DNA from: Escallonia rubra
Lineage: Eukaryota > Streptophyta > Magnoliopsida > Escalloniales > Escalloniaceae
DNA: 64,000 nucleotides
Direction: 5' to 3'
Assembly: GCA_033065855.1 (NCBI GenBank)
Contig: JAVXUO010002134.1
Span: forward strand, 186,001-250,000
Part shown: positions 45,800 to 59,915 of the stretch, one piece after another
Layout of the letters: each line of letters opens with the position of its first letter
Position numbering within the stretch: position 1 is the stretch's first letter
Program-made: the position numbers and the translations under genes
Notes under the pieces: model-generated
The model's input: only the letters and a program-made list of their open reading frames with translations
The model's database searches: none
What the model was told of the DNA's origin: nothing

Positions 45800-48265
45800 T
45801 CAGTCCAGATCCTCAGGACTTGATTGTGCTTAAGAGGAATTGTCTAGATATGCCATTATAGCACTTGATACTTGCCGAAGCAAACCTGCCTTATTATCAC
45901 AATATATTGTTACATGCGGGACTGATTTATTCCATATTGAAATATCAACCAAAATGTTTCTCAGCTAATCAACTTCCTCTCCAGCAGAGGATAAACAAAT
46001 AAATTATGGTTCTGTAGTAGAGTGAGTAATACAGGTCTGCCTTTTTGATTTCCAAAAAAATCACAGCTCCACCCACCGAAAATATCCATACGGTCACAGA
46101 TATATAATCCTTTTTATCAGAATTTCAAGTGGCTTTACTATAGTCGTCAATAATAGCTAGGAAGATACCATAATGCAGACCGTAACTCATAATACCCTTC
46201 AAGTAACTCAAAACTTGTAATAGAATATTCCAGTGTGCTTTTTTTTTATTACTTGTGTACTTACTTAGCGTGCCAATATCATAAGCTAGATCTGGCCATG
46301 TGCAACACTGTACAACACATGGCATACATAAGGCTGTAAAATTTTTGGGAATATTCAAGCTGATTAATAGCTTACCCACTCTAACATACCAACTTGACAC
46401 TTGGGTCAATAGGAGTATAAGCAGGATCATCATCAAAATGATTAACCTTCTAAGGATCTTCTCAATATAACTTGATTGTGTAAGAAAAATTCCATGTTGA
46501 GATCTAGTGATCTTGATTCCAAGAATCACATCAGCCTCTCCAAGATCCTTCATACTGAATTTGAAGCAAGAAAATTTTTAGCTTTTTTAATTCTGTCAAT
46601 GTCGATACTAAAGATAAGCATGTCATCAACATATAAGCACATTAAAACACTAGAACTCACTGCGTATTTGCTGAACATGCATATATCTCTTCCATTAGCA
46701 ATATAACCATTAGTAAGTATCAGACTTCTAAACTTCTCATGTTATTGTTTAAAAGCTTGTTCCAAGCCATATAGATATTTTATCAGCTTACAAACTTCAT
46801 GCTCTTTTCCAGGAGTGATAAATCCTTCTGGTTGCTCCATATAAACTTTTTCCTCTAGGTCACCATTACAGGAAGGCTATTTTTACATCCATCTAGTGAA
46901 TTACTAGATTATGAATAACAATCAAGGCAATAAGAAGTCTGATGGAGGTGATCCATGCAACTTGAGCAAATGCGTCAAAATAGTCAAACTCCTTTATTTG
47001 CTTGAACCATTTACCGACCAATATAGCCTTATACTTGTCTAACATGCCATCTGGTTTGATCTTTGTCTTCAAGATCCATTGCATCCAATTGGTTTACAAC
47101 CCGTTGGAGAATTAACCAAGATCCAAGTGTCGTTTGACATAATTGAGTGCATTTCATCATCAATAACTTCACTCTAGAAAGGTGCTTCATTGGAAAATAT
47201 AGTCTTTGTATATGCATTAGGGTCCTCGTCCATTGTTAGAGTACAAAAAACTGGTCCAAAAGGTTTCGGTGTAACAATCCTTAAACTTCTTCTAGATTCG
47301 ACTCTTTCTGATTGATCTGAGGCTTTTCGCTTCAAACCAACTGAGGAGTCACTTTTAAATTTTTTTTCTTTCTTTGGAAATATTTTCTCAAAAAAATTGC
47401 ATGAACTAGTTATATAGTAGTATAAGGAGAAAGCACCTCCAAATTCAAGAACTTAAAAGCTTTACTTGTACTCGAATAACCAACAAATATGCAATCCGAT
47501 CCTCTATATATAACCTTTGGAGTATCTCTGTTAGAAAGTCTAACATGTGCCAAACAGCTCCATAATTTAAAATGAGATATGTTTGGTTTTTTGCCATTCC
47601 AAACTTTGTAAGGTGTCAAATTGATTTTCTTCTGAGAAATTCTATTCAAAGTGTGACAAGCAAACAACAAAGCTTCCACAAACAAATTTTCTGTAGTCCT
47701 GAACATGTTAGCATACAATTTATCACTTGAATTAAATATATGTTCATTCTTTCTACAATACCATTTTGTTCCGGTGTATATGAAGTAGTAAACTATCTAA
47801 AATGCCATTCGTTTCACGAAGTTCATGAAATTCAGATTTCATGTATTCACCTCCTTTGTCTGAACACACTATCTTGATTGTCGAGTTTAGCTTATTTTTA
47901 ACTTCTGCTTTATACCTTTTAATTTCTCAAAAGCTTCATCATTAGCTCTCAAAGGATACACATAGGCATATCTAAAGTGGTCATCAATAAAGATAACAAA
48001 GTAACGTTTACAACATCCCGAAACGAAGTCCATTTTAGGAATACCGGTGTCAACTAATCCAAGAAGACTAGAGGTCCTTTTAACTAATCTGAAGGTTTTT
48101 TTTTAGTGATCTTGCACTTGCTACAGATCACACATTGATCATCCTGTGTTTTATCACATCTTATAAGTCCTTTGTTTATTAAGCCACCAATAGAATTATA
48201 GTTCATGTGACCCAACCTTTGATGCCATAATTTAAAAGACTCAGCAATATAGGCAGAAATACTTT
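45800..48265 (-). pseudogene. Degraded Ty1/copia polyprotein (integrase, RT, RNase H)
   Basis: Reading the minus strand from 48265 down: a GAG-pre-integrase piece (LWHQRLGHMNYNSIGGLI, then CVICSKCKI), an integrase core with FVIFIDDHFRYAYVYPL and CSDKGGEYMKSEF, integrase C-terminal material (47718-47410: LFVEALLFACHTLNRI, GSDCIFVGYSSTSKAFKF), the reverse transcriptase N-terminal part (47084-46893: YKAILVGKWFKQ), the later RT part (46553-46125: MKDLGEADVILGIKITRS), and RNase H (GYIFSVGGGAV; QTCITHSTTEP; TIYCDNKAG). The order integrase-before-RT defines Copia. Many frameshifts and stops interrupt it. No LTR or primer site was found at either side. Confidence 0.9.
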
Positions 48266-48287
48266 AATTTCAATACTGAGTTTAAGC

Positions 48288-48710
48288 ATGTCGTTTACAG
48301 AGTATCCTTTTGTCTACTCTATGAATCTATACACACTTTCTCTCATCAAGTCTATGAATTTGGATCTATACACACTTTCTCACATCATCTCCCATTTTAC
48401 GTTATATATTTCTTCTATCCAGTCTGTGAATCTGGATCCTCCATTTATTACACAGTTTGTGAATCTGAATGCACATCTTGTCTCATTTCATTTCCAAATA
48501 TATGAATTTGTACTCATCAATCACTTACTTCGTTCATTCTGCGAATCTGGACCCTCTTTTTATCATCTACTCTGTGAATCTGGATCATATCTATTACTGT
48601 CATGTTTGATCTATGAATCTCAACATGCCGTCAATTTTTTTTCTCGTCTAATTTGTGATTTTGAATGCTCAACTTTTTTTCATCCTCCGTTGTGAACCTG
48701 GATGCATTTT
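48288..48710 (+). repeat. Imperfect tandem repeat, about 35-60 bp unit
   Basis: About nine irregular units, each with a core like tctgtgaatctggatc followed by a T/C-rich spacer with catc/cact words. Their multiples make an open frame of 135 residues (48288-48695) that is repeat-derived and not a convincing gene. Confidence 0.65.
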
Positions 48711-50595
48711 ATTTGTCCACTTTGTTGTCGTGGATGACTTAAACATATATGTTAAAGTTTGCCAAATAATGTGTTTACTCAGTCGCTTAACCGTGATAAG
48801 TTTCTTTATCTCAAGTCTAGGACGGACTTTCGTACATACCTCCTCGTTCCATCTTGAGGGAGGGTCTTACCGTGTAGTGAATATTGTGCATGCGTTAGGA
48901 GAATAATTTTTTAATATGTGTTTGACTTTGGAAATCTTGAGAATAACTTTGAAAAACAATATCAAGAATAATTAATTGGGCTAATGTTATGGGTGATTTG
49001 TGATTATATCTTCACAAAGTAATGGAAAAGGTTTCACAACGACTATCTCTTATCAGCATTAGCACATATAAACTCCTCGTTTCAGATTTCCTATATGAAC
49101 ATTCTAAAGTCAAATGTATGCAAAGAAAAATATGCTCGGTCATGTTGAGACCAAACAATCCCAAAAGGAATGGAACAAGACGTTTCAAACTTTAGTCAAA
49201 AGTGAGTTACTAATGGACTCAAAAGTTTGTGTGGGAAATTATTAGAGACTTGGCGCGTACTTCATGTCCAAGACAATTCTAAACATGGCACATGCACCCT
49301 TGAAAATGGTTTTACCAACTACATTAACATATAATTATCATAGACTACGCTTCTTCTTCTTCTTTGCCCAAATTAAAGTAAGTTGATTTCTAACTTGCTT
49401 AAAGTCTACCAATAGATCTTGATTCTTCACATAAAAACTATATCTTTCATTGAACGGCTATGCAATAGCAATAGCAATAGCTGATCAAAAGGCAGCCATT
49501 TCAATGAAATAGAAAAATATATTTCACACCCTTTTCAAAGTTAAAGGGTGTAAACTTCCCTCACTAATTGGTGAACACCTCCTACGTTTTCCAACATTTT
49601 TCTCACCTTCTTTTATCGGCTTTCTAAACTTATTGTGGCCATTATTTTGTTGTAATAACACCAATTCTACAGAGTTGGCGTCTAAAACTTCAAAGAAAAT
49701 TGACAAAAGGCACTTTACTTTGATCATTTGCATTTTGTCAAATACTTGTGAAGGCTTCATGTACCAGAAACCCCGTTTTGCCCTACGTAGCATCTAAAAT
49801 CCCGACCTTTGCATTTTTTTGCAACTTCTCCAAATTGGTAATGGTGGCTAAAGGATTTGAGAGAAATTTTGTGTGGAGAACTTTAAACAAAATATATTAA
49901 AGGCATTCATGATAGCAGCCAGCATCCGAGATGTTACTCTAAAATGTTATAGTATTTCTTAAGGTAACAGGGTTAGCAAAACAATACTGTTATCTTATAA
50001 TTTCCCCCCATCCATCTCTCTCTCTCTCTCTCAATCTTGCAAGAATGGTTAGACGGCTACAGAGGAGCCAACAGTAAAGCCTAAGCAGAAGACAATGAAA
50101 GCTTAGTCTCGCAATCAGTGAAAGAAATAGAAAGCTTAATCAATGGGTATGCACTTTGTCTTTTGGGGAATCAGACAACTTTACTCAGAAAAATGAAGCA
50201 CAATTATGCTAAAATGCAATCGAGTTTTCTATCCTTACAATGAAGGCGCCATTTAAAAGGCATTACTAAAGAAAATGGTGAAGTTTAGAAAGCAAGGTTT
50301 TTTTTTTCTTTTTCTAAAATGGTACGGAATATTTCTTTTGTCGCTCTCAATCTTCTATCACTGTACACCTAAAATGACAAAACGTGCAAATTTCAACCTA
50401 AAAGCCAATCAGTGCATGTAGCATCGTTCTCAGTATCAAATGCTTTTTTTTTTCAATTTATTATGAACAAAAAGTAAGAGATGGACCTAGCTACAATCCA
50501 CAGTTGGATGTGCCACTTGTCTAGGAGGCTGAAGTGCGTTTTTCAACTGCATATATTAAAGAGAAAGCACCATATGAGGCCAAAACTTTATGTAT
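48711..50595. other. Intergenic, nothing recognised
   Basis: AT-rich with short frames (for example 49793-49524 minus, ending in a basic VGKRRRCSP segment). No known domain. Confidence 0.4.
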
Positions 50596-50852
50596 TGACT
50601 GATACCAATTTGATAAGTCCATTTACATTGCCCAGGCTTCCTTGATGAAAAGCTGCATCTAGAAAGGAAACTACTCAGTCACCTAGTTCTGACTTTCCTT
50701 TGTTTATCGAACTCTAACACGTAAAGGAAGGGGGGAAGAAAGTACGGAGAATGAGAAGAAAAGAAAAGAAAAGAAATAAAAGGAAAAAGAACTGACAACC
50801 CTTTATCCTTGGGGGAGTAGGGGGGTGGGGGGTACCTATTTTGTGGGTTTGA

Positions 50853-52650
50853 GCAGTGGCGGAGCCAGGTTCAAAAGATAAGGTGGGCAAACTAAAATTT
50901 CAGTGTAAACTTTGTGGAAAAAAAAAGGTGGATCAAATCCCTTGTGCCACAATTAAATTTCAATTGTACTTTGCTTGTAAAACACGGAGAACTTTGTATG
51001 TGTTAAATAGTAACAAAATTTATCTCTTTGATACTCTTGTTGGTCATTTTTTCACATTAAAATATTTTCAACAGTTCTTAGCTTGCACATATATTGTCCA
51101 CTTTTAAATCTTTTCTGAAGAAGCTAACCACTTAGGTTCAATTGTACGTAAATATTCAATTACAAAGCTTGAAACATGCTCTAAAACTGAGCATAATTGT
51201 AATACATACGGTAAAGTCTCACATCACACTGACACTATTCTAGCTTGTTCATGTTGGATCCAACTAGCTATTGCGTTGATACGTACAATACTATCACATC
51301 TCAAGTATATTACACCCAACAACTAGATGAGCACGTCGTACCTGTTGTATTGAATATTTTTTTATCAAAGAACCATGCAGTATTTAAGCACTGAAACCAA
51401 TCTATACATATATATGGGGATAAAAAAGAAAGAGAAGGGATGACCAAATTATGCTTGATTTTTTTTAAAAGACGTTACAATCATCAGCAATCCCATAGCC
51501 TGTCTTGCTATCTTTAACAAATCATTCCATGATGAGGAGCCCAAACTGGCATGATGTTGAGGCTGAGCAAGGTGGGCAGAGGGATTTTTTTAATTGTACA
51601 ATACAGTAGTACAAGTTAATTGTAGTCACTGCTGAGCAAGTTCAGAAAGAGAGAGGAAGGGAGGGCATTTCAACCAACTTTCAAGACAGTGCAAGGAAAG
51701 GTAGCTCAGGCTGACCATGAAGGCTTGAATTAATTACCTTCTTACTCAAGTCAAATGCTCCAAGATATTCTCACTTTCTTCCTTGGAGAGAAAACATTTT
51801 CGCTGCCTATGCAACATATAGAGTGAGGTATAAATTAGCACAACTAAACAATTGACATTCGTTTATCTTTCGTTTAAGCTCTCCACATGCAACTGAAGGC
51901 TTGTTGCAGTGGACTTAATTTCTACTTGATGCATTGGGTACTGAACAAGAAAAAAAAAATTCAACAATAAGATGAGATGCATGCATCAACTTGTAAATTA
52001 CCATTGGCTATACTTGCACTAAACTCTAGTCCTTCCGTTTGTTTTTATTTTTCTGTTTTCAAAAAGATGAAAAAGATTTTTTTTCTCCAAAAGCATGCAT
52101 TAACTTGTAAAATACCATTTTTGAAGTAACATAAACAATCAAATAAACTATAAGTAAAGTACAACTGTAAAAGTTGAAAGCACTTATACGTAGTCTGAAT
52201 ATCATTTCCCACACGTATTTCTGTCAAACTTGGTGGAGAAAATGTTAAGAAATTTTGATGATGAGGTGATACATAGTGCTTAAATTTGGTGCTTTAAAAA
52301 AAATAATAGAAAAAATAATATTCGACACAGACTTAACATTAGACAAAACTGGAGAATATTCTACATAGAAGAATTTATTTTTTCAATTATACGAGAAGTT
52401 GAGCTACCAATCATATTTAATTGAATAATATTAAGTGCAAGTAGTACCACCAATGAATTAAATAAACTAGGGACCATTAATTCCTTGCGCATAAACAATA
52501 TTATCAAGACAGCAATCCCCTAAACAAATGGTCCAACGGCACATGCATCATGCATTAATAAAAAAGAGTCATCTTCTATATTTGGTTGCTAATTAACTAG
52601 CTTGTCTCTTCTAACGTAGAAACTTAACATATATGATCAAGATTATGTCA
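50853..52650. other. Unit-A-specific intergenic stretch
   Basis: Starts with cagtggcggagccaggttca, which resembles the left terminus of the hAT-like MITE at 42822; no matching right end was found. The remainder, up to the MYB leader, is AT-rich with no recognised feature. Confidence 0.4.
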
Positions 52651-52862
52651 CGTTGAATTTAATGAAGATGGACCACACAATCTTCGATCTGATACAAACA
52701 CTGGCCTTGTGTATATGTACCCATGTAAAGTCTTGTGAGTATATGCAAGTCTGGAACCACAGACATATCCTTCACTGTACAAGTAGCGTTGGGGTTAGTG
52801 AAGTGGTGGAGATCTGATTTGTTTTGTGCTTGATTCTTTAGAGGAACTTGAACATAACCCAG

Positions 52863-54041
52863 ATGGGGAGGAGCCCTTGCTGTTCTAAAGTTGGGTTGAA
52901 TCGAGGTGCATGGACTGCTTCGGAAGACAAGATTCTGACCGACTACATTAAGCTCCATGGTGAAGGCAGATGGAGGAGCCTCCCCAAAACAGCCGGTAAA
53001 GTATCCCAATCTCACTATAGTACGTGTGTGTGCACGTGCGTGCCTGTGTGTGTGTGTGCGTGTTGTTTTGCTTAATTTAGTTGATATAGAAGTGCATGTG
53101 TGTCTCTTTGTGTTTTACTTAATTTTGTATGAAATGGTTTTGTGGTGCAGGTTTGAAGAGATGTGGGAAAAGTTGTAGACTTCGTTGGTTAAACTATTTG
53201 AGACCGGACATCAAGAGAGGAAACATATCACATGATGAAGAAGAACTCATCATTAGGCTTCACAAGCTGTTAGGAAACAGGTTTGTGTACCTTCCCTTTT
53301 CTTCCTATTCTAAAGGTGATTTTCTCCTCATTTTTATGGAATGTTAAGATTTTAAAGCACATACAATTTGACACAATTGTTCGCGTTAGTTGTTTGACAC
53401 AATTGCCTCTTGATTCATTAAGGTGGTCTCTAATAGCTGGGAGGCTTCCGGGGCGAACAGACAATGAAGTAAAAAATTACTGGAACACCACCTTGGGAAA
53501 AAAGGTGAATGACCATCGAAACTCGTATTCAACTCATAAACACTCGGATCTATCATCGGCTAAGAAGGATCAGAAGAAGACCGAGTCATACCACAAAAGT
53601 GAGCTGAATGTGGTGAGAACCAAGGCTCGGAGGTGCTCCAAGGCGTATTTTAGTCCACGGCAGCTCGAAGCCGAGCCTATCAAGACAAACCTTAAGGTAG
53701 GGCAATCAGTTCTAAACAAAGACAGTTCCACTTCTAACCTGGTCGAAGTAGGAGACAATGGGGTTTCCTCATCGTTTATACCCCAAGAGAATAATCAACC
53801 GAACTTCATGACGGATGTTAAAGTGGGAGAATTTTGCTTTGCGGAGTTGTTGAATACTGAATTTATGGACCTCTTTGACACTACTAGTAGTGGTGATTTG
53901 TCATCTTCGCCAAAAGGACCCGCCTTTTTTCCAAGGGAAATGCTCGAGAACTGGACCGTGAGCGATTATGTTCAATCAGATATGTCAAATTATCATTTTT
54001 TCTCTTCAATCCCGGAGACCGAAGGGGATTGGCTAGCATGA
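52863..54041 (+). CDS. R2R3-MYB transcription factor, TT2-like subgroup 5 (third gene)
   Basis: Exons 52863-52995, 53151-53280 and 53423-54041 encode 293 residues. The protein begins [21 protein letters not shown]2 and R3 are complete, and the bHLH signature is intact (E76, L77, R80, L84, L91, R95). [15 protein letters not shown] follows. The C-terminal subgroup 5 motif [12 protein letters not shown] (151-162) keeps the conserved basic residue. The rest is acidic with aromatic patches and ends EGDWLA. The longer C-terminus and the sequence differences place this gene apart from the pair at 7475 and 38282. It resembles proanthocyanidin-type MYBs such as grape MYBPA2 more closely (family memory, not a search). 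Predicted role: nuclear regulator of flavonoid genes with bHLH partners. The gene is intact. Its partial duplicate lies at 59838-60204. Confidence 0.93.
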
Positions 54042-55570
54042 ATAACTGAGTTAAGTTTTAGCTCGAAAAAAGATGTAATGTAGCAGTTTAATTAACATAT
54101 GTAGATTTAGTGCTTAATTAGGACTGGTGCTATGTTGGATTTCTTAGATTTGAGGGGTTTCCCATTGTTGTATTTGTCGTGCCTTATGTAATCTATTCGG
54201 ATGAAGAAATTTAACAAATTATTATACAACTTTAGTGGTTTTAATTTCTTCGGGATATGCCAAATTTCAAAAGGTACATTAGACCCGTGTTTGCTCTTAG
54301 AGTTTCAAAGATAGGTGGATAGTCTTATAATCATCAATTTCAGAGTCCTTTTTTTTGTATGTAGTCTGATGTTGTCAAGACTTTAAGCAACTCAAAATAG
54401 AGGTCGTTTCGACTTATGAAGTAGCCGGGTAAATCAAAACATCAAGCACACAATAAAAAAATGGCGAAGGCTTGCGTAGTTACAGGAATTCAACAAAATC
54501 ATGTCGATCACAAAAGTTTATACTAGAATATCCTCTCTATTGTTTATTAGCCCGAGAAAGACGGTTGTGAAGTTATTTTTCCTTCCATCTGTTGATTATT
54601 CCTAATGAAGTTTTCGCTTTTAACAAAAACCAAGCAAAACTCGACGCAGCTTATTTGCTGAAGTTAAAAGAAGATTCGAACCATCAAGATCAAAAGGTCA
54701 TGCCAAACCCTACCTTTCATGAACTAAAAACCCGCAAAACAAAGTGGAGTCTATGACATGCAACATTTTCTGTATATATTCATGGAAGTTGATAATCTTT
54801 TAAAGCTGATCAACTTGTGCTAATTAAACCTTACATTACAAGTAGCAATTAACAGGAGTCAAGCTGTATTGCCCATGTGAGTTTTGGATTCGGAACTGAT
54901 TTCTGAGCCACCAATTAACATATAGATGCCATAGACAGGCGTTACCCGATATTCACTCCTCATGTTGCAATAATTTATGTGTCTAGCCCTTTCTTTGCGG
55001 AAAGAAGACAATTAATGTGTGTCTGCGGTTGTTTGTCCAATTGCATTACACTAAACACACACACTTATTAGTTCATTATTATATTATTATGGTTGTGAAG
55101 AGGCGGCACAATGCTGCTCTGATCAATGCCTGCCCAAAAGCTATCTCTTTAACGTGGTGATGCCCTTACTCAAAAGATAACCAAAAGCTCCATTGATACA
55201 TTACGCCACATTGCTGAAAAATTGCGCGAAAGTAAGTGAAGAATGGCTGAATTTGAACGTTAGACGCTATAAACTGTTTAACCTGTCAATGTTTACTAGA
55301 ACCAGCAGATAGAGAATTTTCTAGCTTGAGCGTGCCTGTGCATGTTCACACTCACTACGTGTTACTAGAATAATGTAACCTATCACATGGGCATATACAA
55401 GATCATCAACCTTTTCTCTTCCAAGCAACGCGGAAATGATGCATTTTTACCTTTGAACTTCTTTTTTTTTTTTTCTCAACTATAAGATTTTAGATCTCCT
55501 TCCACTGGGTGCACATCAAATACAGTGGATTATCATACAGGTTGGGGGTTCCTATATATATATATATAGC
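54042..55570. other. 3' flank of the third MYB
   Basis: Non-coding; it is shared in part with 60205-60450 and 61855-62717, interrupted there by the ACC-rich element. No gene is seen. Confidence 0.5.
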
Positions 55571-55574
55571 TAGT

Positions 55575-55698
55575 AAGTTGCCAGCGCGATCTGGCCGTCC
55601 GCTACATTATGTAGCGGACGACGAAAAAAATGACCGTCCACGCTCGCGATCTGGCAGTCCACACTCGCGATCGGACGGCCAGATCGCGTTGGCAACTT
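55575..55698. mobile_element. Palindromic MITE, 124 bp
   Basis: The left end aagttgccagcgcgatctgg, continuing through ccgtccg, is the reverse complement of the right end with one mismatch over 27 bp. Inside lies another perfect palindrome, gtccgctacat/atgtagcggac (about 55597-55619). No clear target-site duplication was found. It is GC-rich against AT-rich flanks. Confidence 0.7.
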
Positions 55699-55904
55699 GT
55701 GTTAAGTTGTCAGCGCTAGCAATGGATCAGCTCTTATATATACCCTTTCTAGTCTCCAAAATGATTGTAAGCTTCCAAGGAAGCCAAACCAAGTGCGTGC
55801 AGAGCAAATCTAGCCGAAGATGATAAGAGATTGGGGGTACCTCTGCTGAAAGCTGTATGAATGACCCTCATTTACTTGCCCTTTTTTAGTCTCCAAAATG
55901 ATTG

Positions 55905-55990
55905 TAAGCTTCCAATTTTCATGTCTACATTATCTCCCTTTCATCGTAAGCTTCCAATTTTCATGTCTACATTATCTCCCTTTCATCGTA
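55905..55990 (+). repeat. Tandem duplication, 42-bp unit, two copies
   Basis: gtaagcttccaattttcatg plus tctacattatctccctttcatc appears twice in a row. A third, partial match lies at 55765-55785. Confidence 0.85.
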
Positions 55991-56024
55991 CGCAGTGCGT
56001 ACTACGCACAGGGGACCGGCGAGT

Positions 56025-56041
56025 GGGGGGGGGGGGGGGGG
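56025..56041 (+). repeat. Poly(G) run, 17 bases
   Basis: Seventeen consecutive G, preceded by ccggcgagt and followed by cggggc. Confidence 0.9.
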
Positions 56042-56569
56042 CGGGGCAGCATCCCAACATATTTGGAGTGTACCTTTCTAAATGCTTTTATTGCACAGTC
56101 CAATTAGTACGAACCATATTGGAATGTACCTTTCTATAGCACAGTCCAATTAAATAATACTCAGATTCCGTGAAAGACATTTATGGTGTAGGACCTCTCC
56201 TTAATTAAAGGACAGTATTCCTGAATTTTCTGAGTTTAAAGCTATATTACAAGGCAAAAAACATAGTGTCCACTTTTTTGTGTTAAGAGTTTTTTTTAAC
56301 CATAAGTTCTGTGATCCTAACGAACGATTATTTGTGACGTGGACAACTTTATATTTAGAAAATATATCACTGTTATTATTTTTCATTCTAGCTCCTCTCT
56401 CTCCCTTCAACTCCAACCACCCACTGTATCATCCCAGCATCACTGACCACAACCACCACACCTCCCCAACACTACTAACCACCTTGAGACCACCACCACC
56501 AATCTATGCATACACTCACACAAACAAAGACCTGTACACATGCACTATTTTTAGTTGCTATAAAACTTC

Positions 56570-56716
56570 TAAGAACGCTGACTATCGTTCCTATTACAGT
56601 AGGCACCCCTACAATAAGGATGGAAGCATAACCGTTCCCGATGCTATCAGGAACGGTAAAATAGTTTAGTTGGAACGAAATAGAGTTGTTCCTCCTGTCC
56701 CTTTTTGTAGTAGTGG
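56570..56716. mobile_element. Possible CACTA element end
   Basis: ccctttttgtagtagtg at 56698-56714 is the reverse complement of CACTACTACAAAAAGGG, the usual CACTA (CMC/En-Spm) terminus. gaacggt/accgttc words nearby (56628-56660) form small inverted repeats. The opposite end was not found, so this is a fragment or chance. Confidence 0.4.
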
Positions 56717-58200
56717 TGCTATGGTGGTTGTTAGTGGTGGAGGACAGCGGTGGTGATATGGGAGAAAAGTAGAGAAAAAGAGGCAGTGAGAAAAGAGGAG
56801 GGCAAGTACGTCTTTTCATTAAAAAAAATTAACGCCATTAGCATTCTGTTTGGTCAAAAGGTATCAGTGCTATTATGACATAATACAATTCTTGATTGTA
56901 ATTTATTCTTAAACTTAAGGAGTCTAGTAATAGTATACCATCCTTAAAAATATGTCTGAATGAAGATTGAGAGAAAATAGTTCGTACAATTTTCAAAATA
57001 TTATTTCAAAACCAATAAACAAGAGTAATTAAGAGAGGGTGGGTTTCCTTAGGTATACGTACAAAATTCCCCCTATAGTGAGCAACCCTTTTTCTTTATT
57101 TGATCGGCGTAATTTTACTAGTCCAAAGTTAAAACACCTCATTTTTTTTTGGGGGTAAGTTTTAATTTTTGGTCTCGCTGCCTAAAACCTTAAAAAAAAG
57201 TCTCAATTGTGTAGTCCGTCCATTCCATGGACTTTAAACAAAGATTTCTTTGTTTTGCTTTGAGTTTGACAATCTTTTTTATTAATGCAAGTTTAATTCC
57301 GTATTTGATTCCCAACTTCATGACAATCAGTTCGTTAATTGGTCATCTACAACACATGACCATTTGAAAACTGCAAAATTGGTGCAAAAATTACTTTGTC
57401 TTAGTTTTGTTCCTTCACAGCATTTGGTTAATTTTTGTAAGTGATCACGCGTATGAATATGTGATCATTTAACGACTTAATTTCACAGAGTTAAGAGTCG
57501 GAAGGTTCTACCTAAGATAACAAAAGTAAACATAAGAATTAACATGACTTGTTCAGAGGTGAAACCATTAGAGCACGGTTAAATTTTAAAGACCAAACAC
57601 CAAATTTTCCCCACCTTACGTCGTACAAGGTGCATGCGCTAGCCACTAATCAATAGTTGCAACATGTTTGTCTCAAATATGTGAAACGTATTTACTGCTT
57701 TTGATTCTTGCCATGTAACTTGTTTCATTATAATAACTGAGACCAAAATAACAAATCAATTTCGACTCTTTGTATGGGTTTGTCCAGAAAAGTTTCACGG
57801 TAAAAGATAACATGGTATACCAGATGGATCAGATAAGAGAATAATAAACCTACTCCTTATTGCTTAGCAATTCCTATCCATCTCGTTAGATTCTACCCGT
57901 CCACAACATCATATCATCGAACAATGTTACACTGGTGAAGATTTTCTCGGGTATGTCCTCCAAATCTGTCTTAAGTAATAAGGAGCACGACATGGCAATA
58001 ACATTTACCCAAAATTTGGCATCAAACTTACGCCAAAGTCAAAAAAGCCTTGTCGATTTAAATGGGGGTAGTGGAAATTGATTATGTACGAGTTTTATTT
58101 CAATAAACTGTATCGTCAGCAAAAACTACTATATATATGTCGCTCTGTTGACGTAGCCTCTCTCTTCTTTTTTTTTTTCCTACTATGTGATTTTTCCTCT
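56717..58200. other. Intergenic, nothing recognised
   Basis: AT-rich non-coding sequence; no repeat boundary or domain was seen. Confidence 0.4.
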
Positions 58201-58210
58201 ACAAGATTTC

Positions 58211-58859
<649 letters not shown>

Positions 58860-59857
58860 TATAATATTGGCAAACGTTACGTTATAGAAAACTAAAAATG
58901 GTGTTTTCTTTTTGGTGTAGAAAACTAGAAATGGTAAATTTTGCCTTGTCAAAAAAAATTAATAATAATTCACATCTGAACACTTCTTTTTTTCATTTCG
59001 GGACATAAAATTGGGGGAAAAAAAGATAAAAGCCCGACAATCCCTCGTAGTTTGAAACTTGTGTTTCATGTTTTTTAGAGCTATTTATCTAAGTAGAATT
59101 TTGGTACGTTGATGTTTAACTCTTAAGCCAGCATGCGGGTCCTTCTTCATCGTATTGTACTGTATTATATATTCCCTTTTCACCAGCTCCCTTTCATTAC
59201 TCTTACAGTTAACACGAGCTCTGAACTTGTTCGCATTGACCAGTGCCGATTTGATAAGTGCATTTACATTGCCGGGCATCCTTGATGAAAGTTTGCATCT
59301 AGACAGAAACTACTGAGGCTCTGTTAGTTTACACTTTTCAGTCTTATATGGCAAAAAAGATTCACTTTTTGGTTGTTCCTTTACAATATTTTATTTTTGT
59401 TTTGAAAAAATATATATATGCAAACAGTGAAAAAATGGTAAAAACACCTCCAGAAAGAGAACAGGCCAATCTGTGCATCACAAAATGGTGTGGTCCTTCA
59501 TTGAATTCAAGGTGACAGGAAATGATGAAGATTGATCGGAAGAATGTGAAAAATGTGTCTACAGCACAGGTCTTTTCACCTTTTTTTCCTGACAAACCCT
59601 CCTTTCATGTCACGTTGAATCTGGCCTTTTCTCTTTAATTATGGACTTCCTAAACGTGCAAAGACAGAGTACTATTTATGTGTGCATGTACCCCTGTGAA
59701 ATTTTGTGATAACTTGGAAGCAAGAGTGGAACCACAGATTTATTTTCCACTGTACTAGTAGTGTTGGGGTTAGTGAAATGGTGGAGATCTGCGTTGCTTT
59801 GTGCTTGATTCTTTAGATGAACTTGAGCGTTACCCAGATGGGGAGGAGTCCTTTTTA

Positions 59858-59915
59858 TTATAAGACAAATCACAAATCATCCCACGTATGAGATGATTTG
59901 TGATTTGCCTTATAA
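59858..59915. repeat. Snap-back inverted repeat, about 23-bp arms
   Basis: ttataagacaaatcacaaat-catc is followed, after a short spacer (ccacgtatga), by its reverse complement gatgatttgtgatttgcctt-ataa with one mismatch. The right arm continues into LTR-like sequence, so the left arm looks like an inverted copy of the LTR start. Confidence 0.85.

Larger units (their letters stand above)
50596..55047. repeat. MYB unit A of the right-hand duplication
   Basis: Recognisably related to 59237-62717 (unit B): left part at 50604-50670 (ttgataagtccatttacatt), MYB leader, MYB gene, 3' flank at 54460-55047 (aagctttctttgcggaaagaagac-type strings). Unit A has about 2 kb between its left edge and the MYB leader that unit B lacks. 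Similarity is lower than between copies 1 and 2, so this duplication is older. Confidence 0.8.
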
